Positions 45,368 through 55,300 of a DNA stretch of 64,000 nucleotides are shown here, one piece after another. Made by a program: the position numbers and the translations under genes. The DNA comes from JAJEBT01 sp965214975 (GTDB lineage Bacteria; Pseudomonadota; Alphaproteobacteria; MPNO01; UBA830), in NCBI GenBank assembly GCA_965214975.1, contig OZ244055.1:2232001-2296000 (forward strand). The letters run 5' to 3'. The notes under the pieces are model-generated. The model ran no database searches, was not told where the DNA came from, and was given only the letters and a program-made list of their open reading frames with translations. The stretch's first letter is position 1. Each line of letters opens with the position of its first letter.

Positions 45368-46468
45368 TCATCCGCCGCGCGCGGCCTCCCGGAGCCGCGC
45401 CGGCACCGTCACCTCGCCCCGCATGATCATGCGGGCGGTGCGGACGATTCCCGCCGCCGCGATGCCGGGGTCGCCGCCCGCGCCGTCGCGCGTCAGCGCG
45501 AGGTCGAGGCTGCCCGCCGGGTGCTCGATCGAGAACGTCGTCCGCGATCCGGGCCCGGGCGCCGCCGCGAGCGGGTGGACGACCGTGCCCGCGGCGAGCG
45601 CGGCGTGGGCGAGCGCGATCGCCCCGGTGATGGCGTGGGTCTCGTGCGGCCGGTCGGGAACGAAGTAGCGCGACGCGATCGCGCCGCCGCGGCGCGGCGG
45701 CGCCGCGAGGATGATCTTGGGCACGACCTGGCCCGAGACGTCGCCGAGTCCCATGCGCCGTCCGGCCTCCCGGCGCATCGGTTCGACGCGCTCGAGGAGC
45801 GCGCCGTCGGCGCCGAGCTCGGCGGCCGTCTCGTGGCCGGTCCTGCCGACGTCGGCGGCGCGCAGGACCATGACCGGCATCGCGGCGTCGACGAGCGTTA
45901 CGGCGACGCCGTCGATCTCCTCCCGCCGGCTTCCGCTCGGGAACAGCGCGCCCGTGCGCGAGCCGACCGTCTTCAGGAAGTTCAGCAGGATCGGCGCGCC
46001 GGTGCCGGGCACGCCGTCGACCGTCGCGTCGCCCTCGTAGGCGACGCGCCGCCCCGGGGTCCGGACCACGGCCTCCACCAGCCCGCCGGTGTTGACCTGG
46101 CGGATGCGCACCCGGGTCTCGCCGTCCCCGGCGGCGACCAGCCCGGTCTCGATGGCGTAGGGGCCGACGCCGGCGAGCATGTTGCCGCAGGTGGGGCCGT
46201 AGTCCACGGCCGGGCGGTCGACCGCGACCTGCGCGAACAGGTAGTCGACGTCGCAGTCGCCGCGCTCCGAGGGCGACACGATCGCGGTCTTGCTGGTGAC
46301 CGAGGTGGTGCCGCCGACGCCGTCGATCTGGCGCGGGTCGGGGGAGCCGAACGCCGCGAGCAGGATGCCGTCCCACAGCGCGCGCTCCCCGGGCAGGTCC
46401 GCGAGGTTGAAGTAGAGTCCGCGCGACGTGCCGCCGCGCATGAGCACCGCGGGGATGGATGCCTGCAT
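45368..46468 (-). CDS. PrpF family protein (4-oxalomesaconate tautomerase-like)
   Basis: A 366-residue PrpF/DUF453 protein with diaminopimelate-epimerase-like fold. It begins IPAVLMRGGTSRGLYFNLAD and has GVGGTTSVTSKTAIV and DYGPTCGNMLAGVGPYAIE, typical of aconitate isomerase PrpF and 4-oxalomesaconate tautomerase GalD. No methylcitrate or gallate genes are nearby, so the substrate is open. It ends about 87 bases upstream of efp and begins 3 bases after epmB. Confidence 0.88.
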   Translation of the reverse strand: MQASIPAVLMRGGTSRGLYFNLADLPGERALWDGILLAAFGSPDPRQIDGVGGTTSVTSKTAIVSPSERGDCDVDYLFAQVAVDRPAVDYGPTCGNMLAGVGPYAIETGLVAAGDGETRVRIRQVNTGGLVEAVVRTPGRRVAYEGDATVDGVPGTGAPILLNFLKTVGSRTGALFPSGSRREEIDGVAVTLVDAAMPVMVLRAADVGRTGHETAAELGADGALLERVEPMRREAGRRMGLGDVSGQVVPKIILAAPPRRGGAIASRYFVPDRPHETHAITGAIALAHAALAAGTVVHPLAAAPGPGSRTTFSIEHPAGSLDLALTRDGAGGDPGIAAAGIVRTARMIMRGEVTVPARLREAARGG

Positions 46469-46471
46469 CGC

Positions 46472-47527
46472 TCAGTCTCCGCCGTCGCCGCCCGCCGTCT
46501 CCCGGTAGACGTGCGCGCGGCCCGTGAAATCGGTCAGGGTCCAGGTTCCGTCGCCGCGGTCCGTCGCGTCCGCGACCGGCACCTTGCCGTGGCCGCCGGG
46601 GATCTCGACCACGTAGGACGGCTGGCAGAGCCCCGAGATCCGGCCCCTGAGGGCGCGGACGAGCGCGAGACCCTCCGCCAGGCCCAGCCGGAACCGCGCG
46701 GTTCCGGCGGCGCGGTCGGGATGGTGGAGATGATAGGGCTTCACGCCGGTCTCCACCAGCCGCCGCATCAATTCCGCGAGCGTGTCGGCGTCGTCGTTGA
46801 CGCCCCGGAGCAGCACCGACTGCGCGAGCAGCGGGAGGCCGGCGTCGGCGAGCCGCCGGCAGGCGGTCCGGACCTCGTCCGAGAGCTCGCGGGGATGGTT
46901 GCAGTGCAGCACGATCCACGGCCGGCCCGACGCCCGCAGGGCGTCGGCGAGGCCGTCGGTCACGCGCAAGGGCGCGGCGACGGGCGCCCGGGTGTGGACG
47001 CGCGTCACCGCCACGTGGCCGATGGCGGCGACGCGCCCGAGCAGCGCGGCGAGCCGGCGGTCCGAGAGCGACAGCGGATCCCCTCCGGAGAGGATGACCT
47101 CGCGGATCGCCGGCCGCGCCGCGACGTAGGCGAGAGCAGCGTCGAGGTCGTCCGCGTCCGGCGCGTCCGCGGCCCGGCCCACGCGGTCGCGGCGGAAGCA
47201 GTACCGGCAGTAGGCGGGGCAGGAGAGAGTGGGCATCAGCAGCACGCGGTCCGGGTAGCGGTGCACGAGCCCCCGGACCGGCGACCGCGCGAGGTCGCCG
47301 GTCGGATCGTCGGTCTCCTCGCCGTCGGTCTCGAGCTCCTCGGCCGACGGCACGAACTGGCGGGCGATGGGGTCGTCGGCGTCGCCGGGGTCGATGAGCC
47401 CCGCGAGATGGGAGGTGAGCGCGATGCTGTAGCGGGCGCCGACGGCGTCGAGAGCCGCGACCCGGTCCGGCGCGGCGAGTCCCGCGGCCGCAAGATCGCG
47501 GCCGCTGCGCAGGGTCGGCGGGGTCAT
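46472..47527 (-). CDS. epmB: EF-P (R)-beta-lysine aminomutase (radical SAM)
   Basis: EpmB converts L-lysine to (R)-beta-lysine for attachment to EF-P. The 351-residue protein has the radical-SAM motif CPAYCRYCFRRDRVG near residue 105, followed by ILSGGDPLSLSDRRL, VHTRAPV, and PYHLHHPDRAAGTARFRLG with PLP-domain residues. It is shorter than free-lysine 2,3-aminomutases, which fits EpmB. Its start faces that of epmA across about 56 bases, and efp is downstream. Confidence 0.92.
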   Translation of the reverse strand: MTPPTLRSGRDLAAAGLAAPDRVAALDAVGARYSIALTSHLAGLIDPGDADDPIARQFVPSAEELETDGEETDDPTGDLARSPVRGLVHRYPDRVLLMPTLSCPAYCRYCFRRDRVGRAADAPDADDLDAALAYVAARPAIREVILSGGDPLSLSDRRLAALLGRVAAIGHVAVTRVHTRAPVAAPLRVTDGLADALRASGRPWIVLHCNHPRELSDEVRTACRRLADAGLPLLAQSVLLRGVNDDADTLAELMRRLVETGVKPYHLHHPDRAAGTARFRLGLAEGLALVRALRGRISGLCQPSYVVEIPGGHGKVPVADATDRGDGTWTLTDFTGRAHVYRETAGGDGGD

Positions 47528-47583
47528 GGCGGGCCTCCCGGTCCGGGATGACGGCGACAGCCGGCATCGGGCATTATCGCGGC

Positions 47584-48744
47584 ATGGATAGCAGCGAACG
47601 GGAATCGGGCAAGCCGTGGTGGGAGCCGTCGCGATTCGCGGCGCGGCGGCCGGCGCTGGAGCGGCGGGCGGAGCTGCTCCGCGCGCTCCGGGGGTTCTTC
47701 GCGGCGCGGGGCTATGTCGAGGTCGAGACGCCGGCGTTGCAGGCGTCCCCGGGCATGGAACGCTACATGGCCGCCTTCGAGACCGCGTTCGTGCCGCCCG
47801 CGGGCGCGGCGCGGCGCATGTATCTCCAGGTCTCGCCGGAATTCGCGATGAAGAAACTGCTGGTCGCGGGCATGGAGCGGATCTGGCAGCTCGCGCGCGC
47901 GTTCCGGAACGGCGAGACGTCCGCGCGCCACCATCCGGAGTTCTCGATGCTCGAATGGTACCGGACCGGCGCCGGCTGGCGCGACGCCGCCGCCGAGGCC
48001 GCGGAGCTCGTGCGCGCGCTCGCCGGCCCGTCGGTGTCGCGCGGCGGCGGGGTCTGCGACCTGTCGGGGCCGTGGACCTGGCTCACGGTCGCGGAGGCCT
48101 TCCGCGAGCACGCGGGGATCGATCTCGACGGGCTGACGGACGATCCGGAGCGGCCGTCGCCGGATCCGCTCCGCGAGGCCGCCGCCGCCGCTGGCGTCCG
48201 CGTCGCCGCCGACGACGGCTGGGAGGACGTGTTCTTCAGGGTCATGCTCGAGCGCGTCGAGCCGCGCCTCGGCCGCGGAACGCCCGCCGTCCTGCATTCC
48301 TGGCCGCTGCCGCTCGCGGCGCTCGCGCGGCGGGATCCGGCGGATCCGTCGCTCGCCGAACGCTTCGAGATCTTCGTCGGCGGCATGGAGCTGGCCAACG
48401 GGTACGGCGAGCTCGCGGACGCGGCCGAGCACGGGCGGCGCGTCGCCGAGACCGGCCGGCAGCGCCGCCGCGACGGTCGTGCGGCGTGGCCCGAGGACGG
48501 GGATCTGCAGCGCGCTCTCGAGGCGGGGATGCCGGAGTGCGCGGGCGTGGCGCTCGGGTTCGACCGGCTGGTGATGCTGGCGACCGGGGCGGAGCGCATC
48601 GAGGACGTGCTCTGGGCGCCGGTCGACGCGCCGCGCGGGCGCCGGGCGACGGCGGATCCGCGGCCAGCGAGGACGGGCCGGAGGGGAGGGAGAGGCGGGC
48701 GGCCGTCGGGAGCCGCGACGCGGAGACCACCAGCGGGAAGGTGA
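47584..48744 (+). CDS. epmA: EF-P-(R)-beta-lysine ligase (GenX/PoxA)
   Basis: EpmA, a lysyl-tRNA synthetase paralogue without an anticodon domain, activates beta-lysine and attaches it to EF-P. The 386-residue protein has the class II motifs GYVEVETPALQASPGMERY (motif 1 region), RAFRNGETSARHHPEFSMLEWY (motif 2) and ALGFDRLVMLATG (motif 3). The body ends near residue 350; about 40 basic low-complexity residues follow. The ATG at 47584 is preferred over 47548. Confidence 0.93.
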   Translation: MDSSERESGKPWWEPSRFAARRPALERRAELLRALRGFFAARGYVEVETPALQASPGMERYMAAFETAFVPPAGAARRMYLQVSPEFAMKKLLVAGMERIWQLARAFRNGETSARHHPEFSMLEWYRTGAGWRDAAAEAAELVRALAGPSVSRGGGVCDLSGPWTWLTVAEAFREHAGIDLDGLTDDPERPSPDPLREAAAAAGVRVAADDGWEDVFFRVMLERVEPRLGRGTPAVLHSWPLPLAALARRDPADPSLAERFEIFVGGMELANGYGELADAAEHGRRVAETGRQRRRDGRAAWPEDGDLQRALEAGMPECAGVALGFDRLVMLATGAERIEDVLWAPVDAPRGRRATADPRPARTGRRGGRGGRPSGAATRRPPAGR

Positions 48745-49074
48745 TCCGCCGTCAACGGCCGGGGCGGGACGCCGATGCGCGACCATGGCGGAGCACCCGC
48801 CCGCGGGCGTCCGGACAGGGACGGTGATCCGAAAGAGAGTGACGGTTCCTCGGGGCCGGTGACGCCCGTTCGCGAAACGGCGTCCCCAGGAGGCGGCTGC
48901 GCCGAGCCTTTGCCGCCGCCCGTGATGGCGATCGGGGGCTTCCGCGGCGCCGCGAGCGGTGGCGGCGAGGTCGCGGGAGCGGCCGGCGACGGGATCCCTG
49001 CGGCCGATGCGGGGGAGGTTCGTCGGGACCGGGACGTCCGTCACGGGTGCCGCCGGCCCGTCGCCGCGGAACGG
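48745..49074. other. Intergenic stretch with no supported gene
   Basis: About 330 bases between epmA and the ImmA-like remnant. Open frames here show no recognised family; it may be decayed sequence downstream of the remnant. Confidence 0.45.
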
Positions 49075-49809
49075 TCACTCCCCGCGCGCCGCTTCGGCGA
49101 GTCGAAGCAGGAGGTCGCCGTCGATGCCGAGCGTCCCGCCCAGCTCCAGGACGCGACCGCGCGAGATCCTCTCCCGGCGACAGGCCTCGACGGCGAGATG
49201 GGCGATCCCGCCGCGGAGTTCGCGGTCCCGGCGCCGGCGCGGCTCGCGTTCGCCGACCTCGTCGAACATGCCGAGGGCCTTCAGGTACCCGTGTCCGAGC
49301 CCCTCCTGTTCCAGGAGATCCCGGGATTCCCGGCGGGGGACGTGCCGAAGGCTCGTCAGACGGTGGAGGGCGGCCTGGTAGCTCACGCCGAAGCGGTGCG
49401 CGACCGTCGCGACGTCCTTGCAGGTGACGCGCCGGGAACCCGCCGGCGAACGGATCTCCGACTCGAAAGAATCCCCGCCGGCGGCGTCGAAGACGGTCCG
49501 CTCCCGGCGGCCCGGAAGACCCTTGCCGCGGTTTCGCAACGCGTCGCGGACGCCGTCCTTCGGCATGAGGAAGACCGCGGCGAACGCGTTCGCGCGCCGC
49601 TCGACCGTCCGCGGCACGCCCGGATAAAGCCGCTCGCGGAGCGCCTCGCCGTCGAGACCGTCCGGCAGCGGCCAGGACAGTCCCGCCGCCGCCCGCTCGA
49701 GAACGTGCGAGACCGTGCCCGCGCTCCCCCCGTTGCGGTCGCGATCTGCGCCCGCGTCTGCCCCAGCCCGTGACGGTGCCGGAGAATCTTCCGGCATGCC
49801 GGGCACCAC
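49075..49809 (-). pseudogene. ImmA/IrrE-like 3' end fused to an IS21 IstA remnant
   Basis: The 244-codon frame is composite. From about residue 40 it reads AAAGLSWPLPDGLDGEALRE, a hallmark of IS21-family IstA just after its helix-turn-helix. From about residue 66 it becomes RTVERRANAFAAVFLMPKDG, which is typical of ImmA/IrrE-type metallopeptidases downstream of their HExxH zinc site. The HExxH and everything before it are absent. The upstream IstA part (RKILRHRHGLGQTRAQIATA) is in another frame, so the junction also carries a shift. Both genes are remnants. Confidence 0.75.
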
Positions 49810-49900
49810 GCCAGGGCGGCGGACCCAGGTGCCGTCCGACGATCAAATGCCAGGAATCTCGGTCAAGTGCGGCAGGAATCACGGTCAAGTGTCGTAGGAA
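49617..49900 (-). mobile_element. IS21-family remnant: terminal repeats and 5' end of istA
   Basis: Two 22-bp direct repeats at 49851-49872 and 49873-49894 (each containing CAGGAATC, CGGTCAAGTG) and a partial third resemble the multiple terminal repeats of IS21-type elements. Just inside, on the minus strand, lies the helix-turn-helix start of IstA followed by its LSWPLPDGLDGEAL segment. The rest of istA and all of istB are missing, so this is a truncated end. Confidence 0.7.
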
Positions 49901-49963
49901 TTTGCATCCATCGCCAGAAACAGAATGGAAAGAGTCGTTGGGGCGCCATCTGTCCATCTCCCT

Positions 49964-50866
49964 TCATTCGTCGTCTTCTAGCGCGAGTGGGATCTGCTCG
50001 TTCACCTTGGGAAACGCGCGGCGCAGGGCACGTTGGAACCCGTCCCAGGTCGTAGACGCCTTCATAAGAGCGATTACGGCGTGCAGGTGCTCGCGTAGCC
50101 GCGGATGCCCGAAGTCCGGCGTGAACCACTGGAAGTACTTGTTGCGTCGGTTGCCGCTGGGGAGCTTGGGAGTGCGGGCCTGCAACTCTTGGAGCACGCC
50201 AGGGGCCAGCCTCGAATACACGATGTCATTGGTGTAGCGTCCAATGACGGATGGACGCTTTACCCCGTCCGGGCCGGGCCAGCCTTTCAGCCGGAATATC
50301 TCGGCATAGAACTCGTAGGGGAAGGTCCGAGTCCAAGGCTGAAGCTCTTTGGCGATGAACTTTTCGAGGATCGTTGCCAGCGCTTTCTCTTGGCGGATGC
50401 GCTGATAGCCGGTCGCTTCGTCCACCAAGGCGATGATGCCGACCGTCGCCAACCCCTGAACCAGCGTCATCGCCCGTTCGGTGATTGCGGCCTGTCGTGC
50501 TGTGGTGGCCCCGTCCCGTTGTGCCTCGATGATCGCGTTGCAGAGCGCTACCAAGAGCGGGGCGGGATAACCGTAGACCGATGGTCCCAAAGGCGACTTG
50601 AACAAAACCGGCGATTTGAGCGTCAAGGCTAACTCATTGGAAATGTACGGTTGCAGCCACTTCTGACTGGCAAATCGGGGGATTTCGGCGCTAAGGTCCG
50701 ACTGCCCCCTTGGGCCGCCCCGCGTCACATTGACGCCGGCGAACAAGCCGCGCTGGCTCAATACCCTCGTTTCGTCCTCCAGGACGTAACAGTCAATCTT
50801 GATCCCGGCTATGACAAGCGGCCTGTCCGGCGCGCCCGCGATGACCTTCAGTGCCTTCTTGCTCAT
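49964..50866 (-). CDS. P63C domain protein, IS passenger
   Basis: A 300-residue protein. It begins MSKKALKVIAGAPDRPLVIA and includes GIKIDCYVLEDETRVLSQRG and a C-terminal WTRTFPYEFYAEIFRLKGW, the P63C hallmark, then TNDIVYSRLAPGVLQEL. Proteins of this kind often travel with IS1595-type transposases; the role is unknown. Its ATG overlaps the transposase stop (ATGA). Codon use is less GC-rich than in chromosomal genes around it. Confidence 0.85.
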   Translation of the reverse strand: MSKKALKVIAGAPDRPLVIAGIKIDCYVLEDETRVLSQRGLFAGVNVTRGGPRGQSDLSAEIPRFASQKWLQPYISNELALTLKSPVLFKSPLGPSVYGYPAPLLVALCNAIIEAQRDGATTARQAAITERAMTLVQGLATVGIIALVDEATGYQRIRQEKALATILEKFIAKELQPWTRTFPYEFYAEIFRLKGWPGPDGVKRPSVIGRYTNDIVYSRLAPGVLQELQARTPKLPSGNRRNKYFQWFTPDFGHPRLREHLHAVIALMKASTTWDGFQRALRRAFPKVNEQIPLALEDDE

Positions 50867-51753
50867 TGCGCTAATCCCAGGCCGCGGTTGATGGTCAGGT
50901 TGAAGGCTGCCAGGGGATCGGTGTTCCGTAGGCTGTAACAGTGGCAGAACTCATCCACGTAGCGCTGCAAGTGGCGACGGCTGACGCTGTGGAACGGGCC
51001 GAACATCCCACGCTTCAGCAGCGCCCAAAAGCCCTTGATGGTGTCGGTGTGGATATTGCCGTCCACGTACCTGATGGCGTACTTCATGACGGCGTGGGGT
51101 AGAATCTTCGACATGCCCAAGTATGATGCCTCGTACTTATAGGTAATCAGGCTGGCCTTGGGCGTATCCACGCGATCGCGGACGAAGACGCGCATGTGGT
51201 GGCCCTTCATCTTGCCCTTCTTCACGGAATTGGCCGTCACCTTCCCGTCGCGCTCGGCAGCGCCGACCACGGGAGCCTTCTTGGTGCCGCGACCGGGCTT
51301 GTGCTTGCCGTCCTTGCCGTCGCCCTTCGTGCCTTTACGGGGCTTCCCGCCGAGGTAGGTCTCGTCCATTTCGACGATGCTGGTGAGCATGTGGCGGTGT
51401 TCAGCTTGCGACATGGCCTTGCGAATCTGCATCGTGATCCGCCAGGCAGTGTTCTTGTTCACCTCGATGTCGCGGGACAGTTGCAGCGCCGACAGACCCT
51501 TCTTGGCGTTCAGCTTGAGAGTGATCGCTAGGAACCACTTTTGCAGCGGCAGATGGGTATGGTGGAAGATCGTGCCGACCGTGACGCTAAAACCGGTCTT
51601 GCAGTTGTAGCAGCGGTGACGGTGCTGGTTGGGCGCGGTGTTGTCCGATCCGCAGTAGGGGCAGCGCGGGCCATCCGGCCAGCGCGCGGCTTCCAGGTGC
51701 TTGATGCAGCTCTCTTGAGTGGGAAACCGCTGGAAAATCTGCATGATGTTCAT
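50863..51753 (-). CDS. IS1595-family (ISXO2-like) transposase
   Basis: A 296-residue transposase. An N-terminal zinc-ribbon (CPYCGSD then HRCYNCKTGFSVTVGTIFH, four cysteines) is followed by QLSRDIEVNKNTAWRITMQI and the DDE-like catalytic domain starting VEMDETYLGGKPRKG, with YVDGNIHTDTIKGFWALLKR near the C terminus. This order is typical of IS1595. The ATG at 51753 is chosen; upstream residues lack similarity. It looks intact. Confidence 0.9.
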   Translation of the reverse strand: MNIMQIFQRFPTQESCIKHLEAARWPDGPRCPYCGSDNTAPNQHRHRCYNCKTGFSVTVGTIFHHTHLPLQKWFLAITLKLNAKKGLSALQLSRDIEVNKNTAWRITMQIRKAMSQAEHRHMLTSIVEMDETYLGGKPRKGTKGDGKDGKHKPGRGTKKAPVVGAAERDGKVTANSVKKGKMKGHHMRVFVRDRVDTPKASLITYKYEASYLGMSKILPHAVMKYAIRYVDGNIHTDTIKGFWALLKRGMFGPFHSVSRRHLQRYVDEFCHCYSLRNTDPLAAFNLTINRGLGLAQ

Positions 51754-51872
51754 AGCGTTCCGTTCCTGTGAGAACCGGTTTGATCTCTTCGCAAGAATCA
51801 ATATGGCCCACACATGGAGGAATGTAAAGACCTTATTCTAGGAAATTCTGAAAAAATTAAAGAGCAGATGCC

Positions 51873-52398
51873 ACTTCGGCGGCTGACGAGACTGGGCCGA
51901 TGCCCGAAGTGCCGGCGGAACACCCTCGTTCTCGGGCCAAGCGGCCGGGTCGGTCCAGATCGCCCCGAGCGGCCCCACTAGTTCAGCGATCCAGTCCGCC
52001 ACCTGGCGGGTCCGGTAGCGGTGGCTTTCCAGATGGAACGGCGGTTCGATGAGATGCCGACGCCGTTCGGGCCTCGCATGCATGCTGCGCGACGCCTCGG
52101 CTATCAGCGCCGGGCGCTGCTCGTGTTCGTCGACGAGCAGAACGAAGCTCTCCGCCGAGTCGCAGTTCTCCCCGCAGAAGCGGTGAGGCGCTGCTCGATG
52201 CGTCCGCGGACCTTGTCGATCTCTTCGCGGAAGCGGTCGGCCGCGTCGCGTCCCCGGTCGATGGTGGCAAGGATCCCGCAGGTCTCGGGAGCGCTCTTCC
52301 CGTCCGTCACGAGATGGTTGGCGCCGAGGCGCACAAAACCGGAGCGGCTCGTCGTTTCGGCTTTACCAAGCCTGCGGCCGATCCAACGCCGACGGCGA
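51873..52398 (-). pseudogene. DUF3800-like remnant, frameshifted and cut by the IS
   Basis: Starting just after the helicase stop, one frame reads FVRLGANHLVTDGKSAPETC, ATIDRGRDAADRFREEIDKVRG and IEQRLTASAG. At the GGGG run near 52175 the protein continues one frame over as ENCDSAESFVLLVDEHEQRP, RRRHLIEPPFHLESHRYRT and VADWIAELVGPLGAIWTDPAA. This resembles the C-terminal part of DUF3800 proteins. The N-terminal half with the metal-binding acidic motif is missing and the C terminus is cut by the IS1595 element. Family assignment is tentative. Confidence 0.65.
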
Positions 52399-55300
52399 TT
52401 AGCCGTCGTCGAGAATGGCTTTCAGCGTCTTGTCCGGAGGCGTTTTCTCAACCGGAGAGGCAGACTCCGGTGGAACGAACAGGGGGTTGCCGGGCGACCA
52501 GAACTCCAGGCTTTCGGCGTGCTTCTCGTAGTATGCCGGGTCCGTCGTGATCCGCAGGGGTGTGGTCATGCCGGGTGCCAACAGGCTGTATTCGCGGTGT
52601 CCCATCGGCCGGATCTCGATATCGGGTGCCATGAGGCCGGTCGATGCGACGATTCGATCGAGATCCTCCATCGTCACGATCGACTGCGGACGTTCCGGCA
52701 TGACGAGGTCGCTGTCCATGATCGCGTCGATATCGAACCCCCCGTTCCGGTGTTCATCCGTCTCGCGTTCGATGGCCTCGACGAGATCTGCGCGCTCGGG
52801 CGCGTCGCGACTTTCTCCGGCAAGAACATTCTGCGTTATCTTCCTGGGCAGCCGGGCAAGGATGGGCTGCAAGCGCCCCACCACGGACTCGAACAGGCCG
52901 ATGCGTTTCCGGAGGGATCGATAGATGTCGGTCTCGATCGTTCCCTCGTAGTGCAGGTTGACGATGCGAATCGTGTTGTTTTCCTGGCCCAGCCGATCGA
53001 TGCGCCCGATGCGTTGCTCGACACGCATGGGGTTCCACGGCATGTCGTAATTGACCAGTGCGCCGCAGAACTGAAAGTTCAGACCCTCGGCGGCGGCGTC
53101 GGTGCACAACAGAACGTCGGCTTCCTTGTCCCTGAACCGACGCTTCGCATCGTCCCTGCCGATCTTGGCCCAGTCGCTGCCGGTCCCGGGCACCTCACCG
53201 CCGCGCCCGGAGAAGCAGAGCAGTTTCCATTCGGCGTCCTCGAGCAGCGCCTCGCGAAGGAAGTCCATGCTGTCGGTGTACTGGGTGAACACCATTGCCT
53301 GGTCGTAGCCGTCCTGGCGTAGCTCGCGCAGAACGCTCCTGAGACGGCCAAGCTTGCTGTCCGGCGGTAGCCGGCCGATGGCGTCAAGCAGGCCGTCGAT
53401 TTCGGCTTTCTGCTCGTGGGCGAGTGCGCTCCGTTCGAGTCCGGCTGCCTCTTCGGCATCGATCATCTCGTCCGCCGCTTCGTCGTCCGGCAAATCCTCG
53501 TCGAGGCCGAAGAGTTTCGCGTGCCCGCCCGCGTCAATCGCGTCGCGGCGTTTGCGCAGCGTTTCGTGCAACGCCCCGAAGCTGCTGGCAAGCCTGCGGC
53601 GATAGACCGTCATGACGAACCCGACAGCCGAGCGTTCCCTGTCACTGGCCCGGCTGTAAGTGCCGGCGATGTAGTCCTCGACAGCGTCGTGGATGCTCCG
53701 TTCCTCGCCTGTCATCTCCAGAAAGCGATCCTGGACCTGGCGCTCCGCAATCGGCGTCGTCGTCATCCCCATGCTGAAGTAGCGTTTCAGCAGTCCACGG
53801 GTGTTTCGCGAGACCAGCCAGCGCATCGGCGTTCCCGCCCGCATGATCTTGACAGCTGCCCTGCGTTCTTCAGTCTCCAGCTTCCGGCGTGGAACAGTCG
53901 CGTCGTCGCGCAATGCGCGGAGGATCTTCTTGGCCTTCAGAGAAGAGAGGCCGGTGACGCGTTGCGTCTCGGGCGCATCTAACCTGCCGCAAGCGTTTTC
54001 GGCCGACCGGAACAGCGAGGCCATCCGCTCCATGGCCGGAGGCAAAGGATCCTGTTGTTCGATGTCGTCGAAGAATTCGAGAAACGCTCGCGAGCTCCAT
54101 TCGTGCGGCAGGCCGAGCAGGTCAAGAAGATCCCAGACTTCTACGGGATGCACCTGCATCGGCGTCGCGGTCAGAAGGACCAGCCCCTGCGTGCGATCCT
54201 TCAGGCCCCGCATGAGCTTGAGCAGGGTGTTTGGACCGCCTTCGCTCTGGCTGCCCGCGCCGCGGCGCCTGGCGTGGTGCGCCTCGTCGAGCACCACCAG
54301 ATCCCAAGGCTCGGCCCGTTCGAGAAGTTCCGCGGCGCGGTCGCTGCGGCGCATCAGCTGGCTCGACGCGATCACCGCGGGTTCGCGATGCCAGTCCTCG
54401 CGCCCGGCATCGCGCTCGTTGCGGTTCCGCAACGCTGGCGACGGATACCACGTCAGCTTGCCTTTGTCGTAGATCGGCCAGTTGAGGTTGAACTTCTCCC
54501 GCAACTCGATCTGCCATTGTCCGAGCACGGCCTTGGGCGCCAGGATCAGCACCCGTCGGGCGCGCTTGGCGAGCCACGCCTGACGCAACAGCAGCCCGGC
54601 CTGAACGGTCTTTCCCAGCCCCACCTCGTCCGCGACAAGGAGCCGGGGCGGCCAGTTCCCGTAAAGGCGTTCGAACGCCCTCGCCTGGTGCGGCCAGGGA
54701 CTGACGGCCGCAGTCGCCTCGCCGACCCGCTCGCCACCGGAGGAGCGCGATGGCGCCTCCCGGATGAACGCCCAGATCCGGTCGCGCAAATCGTCTTCCG
54801 GCCCCGGTTCAAGGCGTGTCGGCTTGCCTGTCTTCGGCATGAAACCCAGCAGTTCGCGACGCACTGCCTCCGGCACGTCCAGCACGATCAGGTGCCGGGA
54901 CTTCCCCGCCCAGATGCTTGCAAAACTCTCCTCTTCTCCATCGACCCGCGCCGGTTCGGCTCCCCAGCTCGTGCAGACGCTGATGCTCTCCCAGTTGCCT
55001 TGCCAGCCGGCTCCGGTCTCGTTCAGGCTCCCGGTCCATGCCAGCCTGTCCCCGTTGCGATCCTCGACGATCCCGGTCTTCTCGTGAAAGAGGGCGCTCT
55101 CCGGGATCGGTGTGCCGTCGGCGTCGCAAGGGACCGCGATCTTTACCTCCAGAAACCCGTGTGCAACCATCCAGGCCAGCAGTTCCAGCGCGTCGGCTGC
55201 TTCCGGATCCGGCGGAGCGAGGGGCAGGCCGGTCAGACGATGTTCGACGCGGTCGCGGAGTTCCTCGCCCTTGGCAATCGCCTCGATCTCGGGTCGGTCC

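Larger units (their letters stand above)
49945..51872 (-). mobile_element. IS1595-family element with P63C passenger gene
   Basis: The segment holds a transposase and a P63C gene that overlap. Base composition is clearly less GC-rich than both sides. Tentative ends are GCCATCTG at 49945-49952 and its near-complement CAGATGCC at 51865-51872. No convincing target-site duplication was found, so the limits are approximate. It separates the IS21/ImmA debris from a truncated DUF3800-like gene. Confidence 0.65.
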
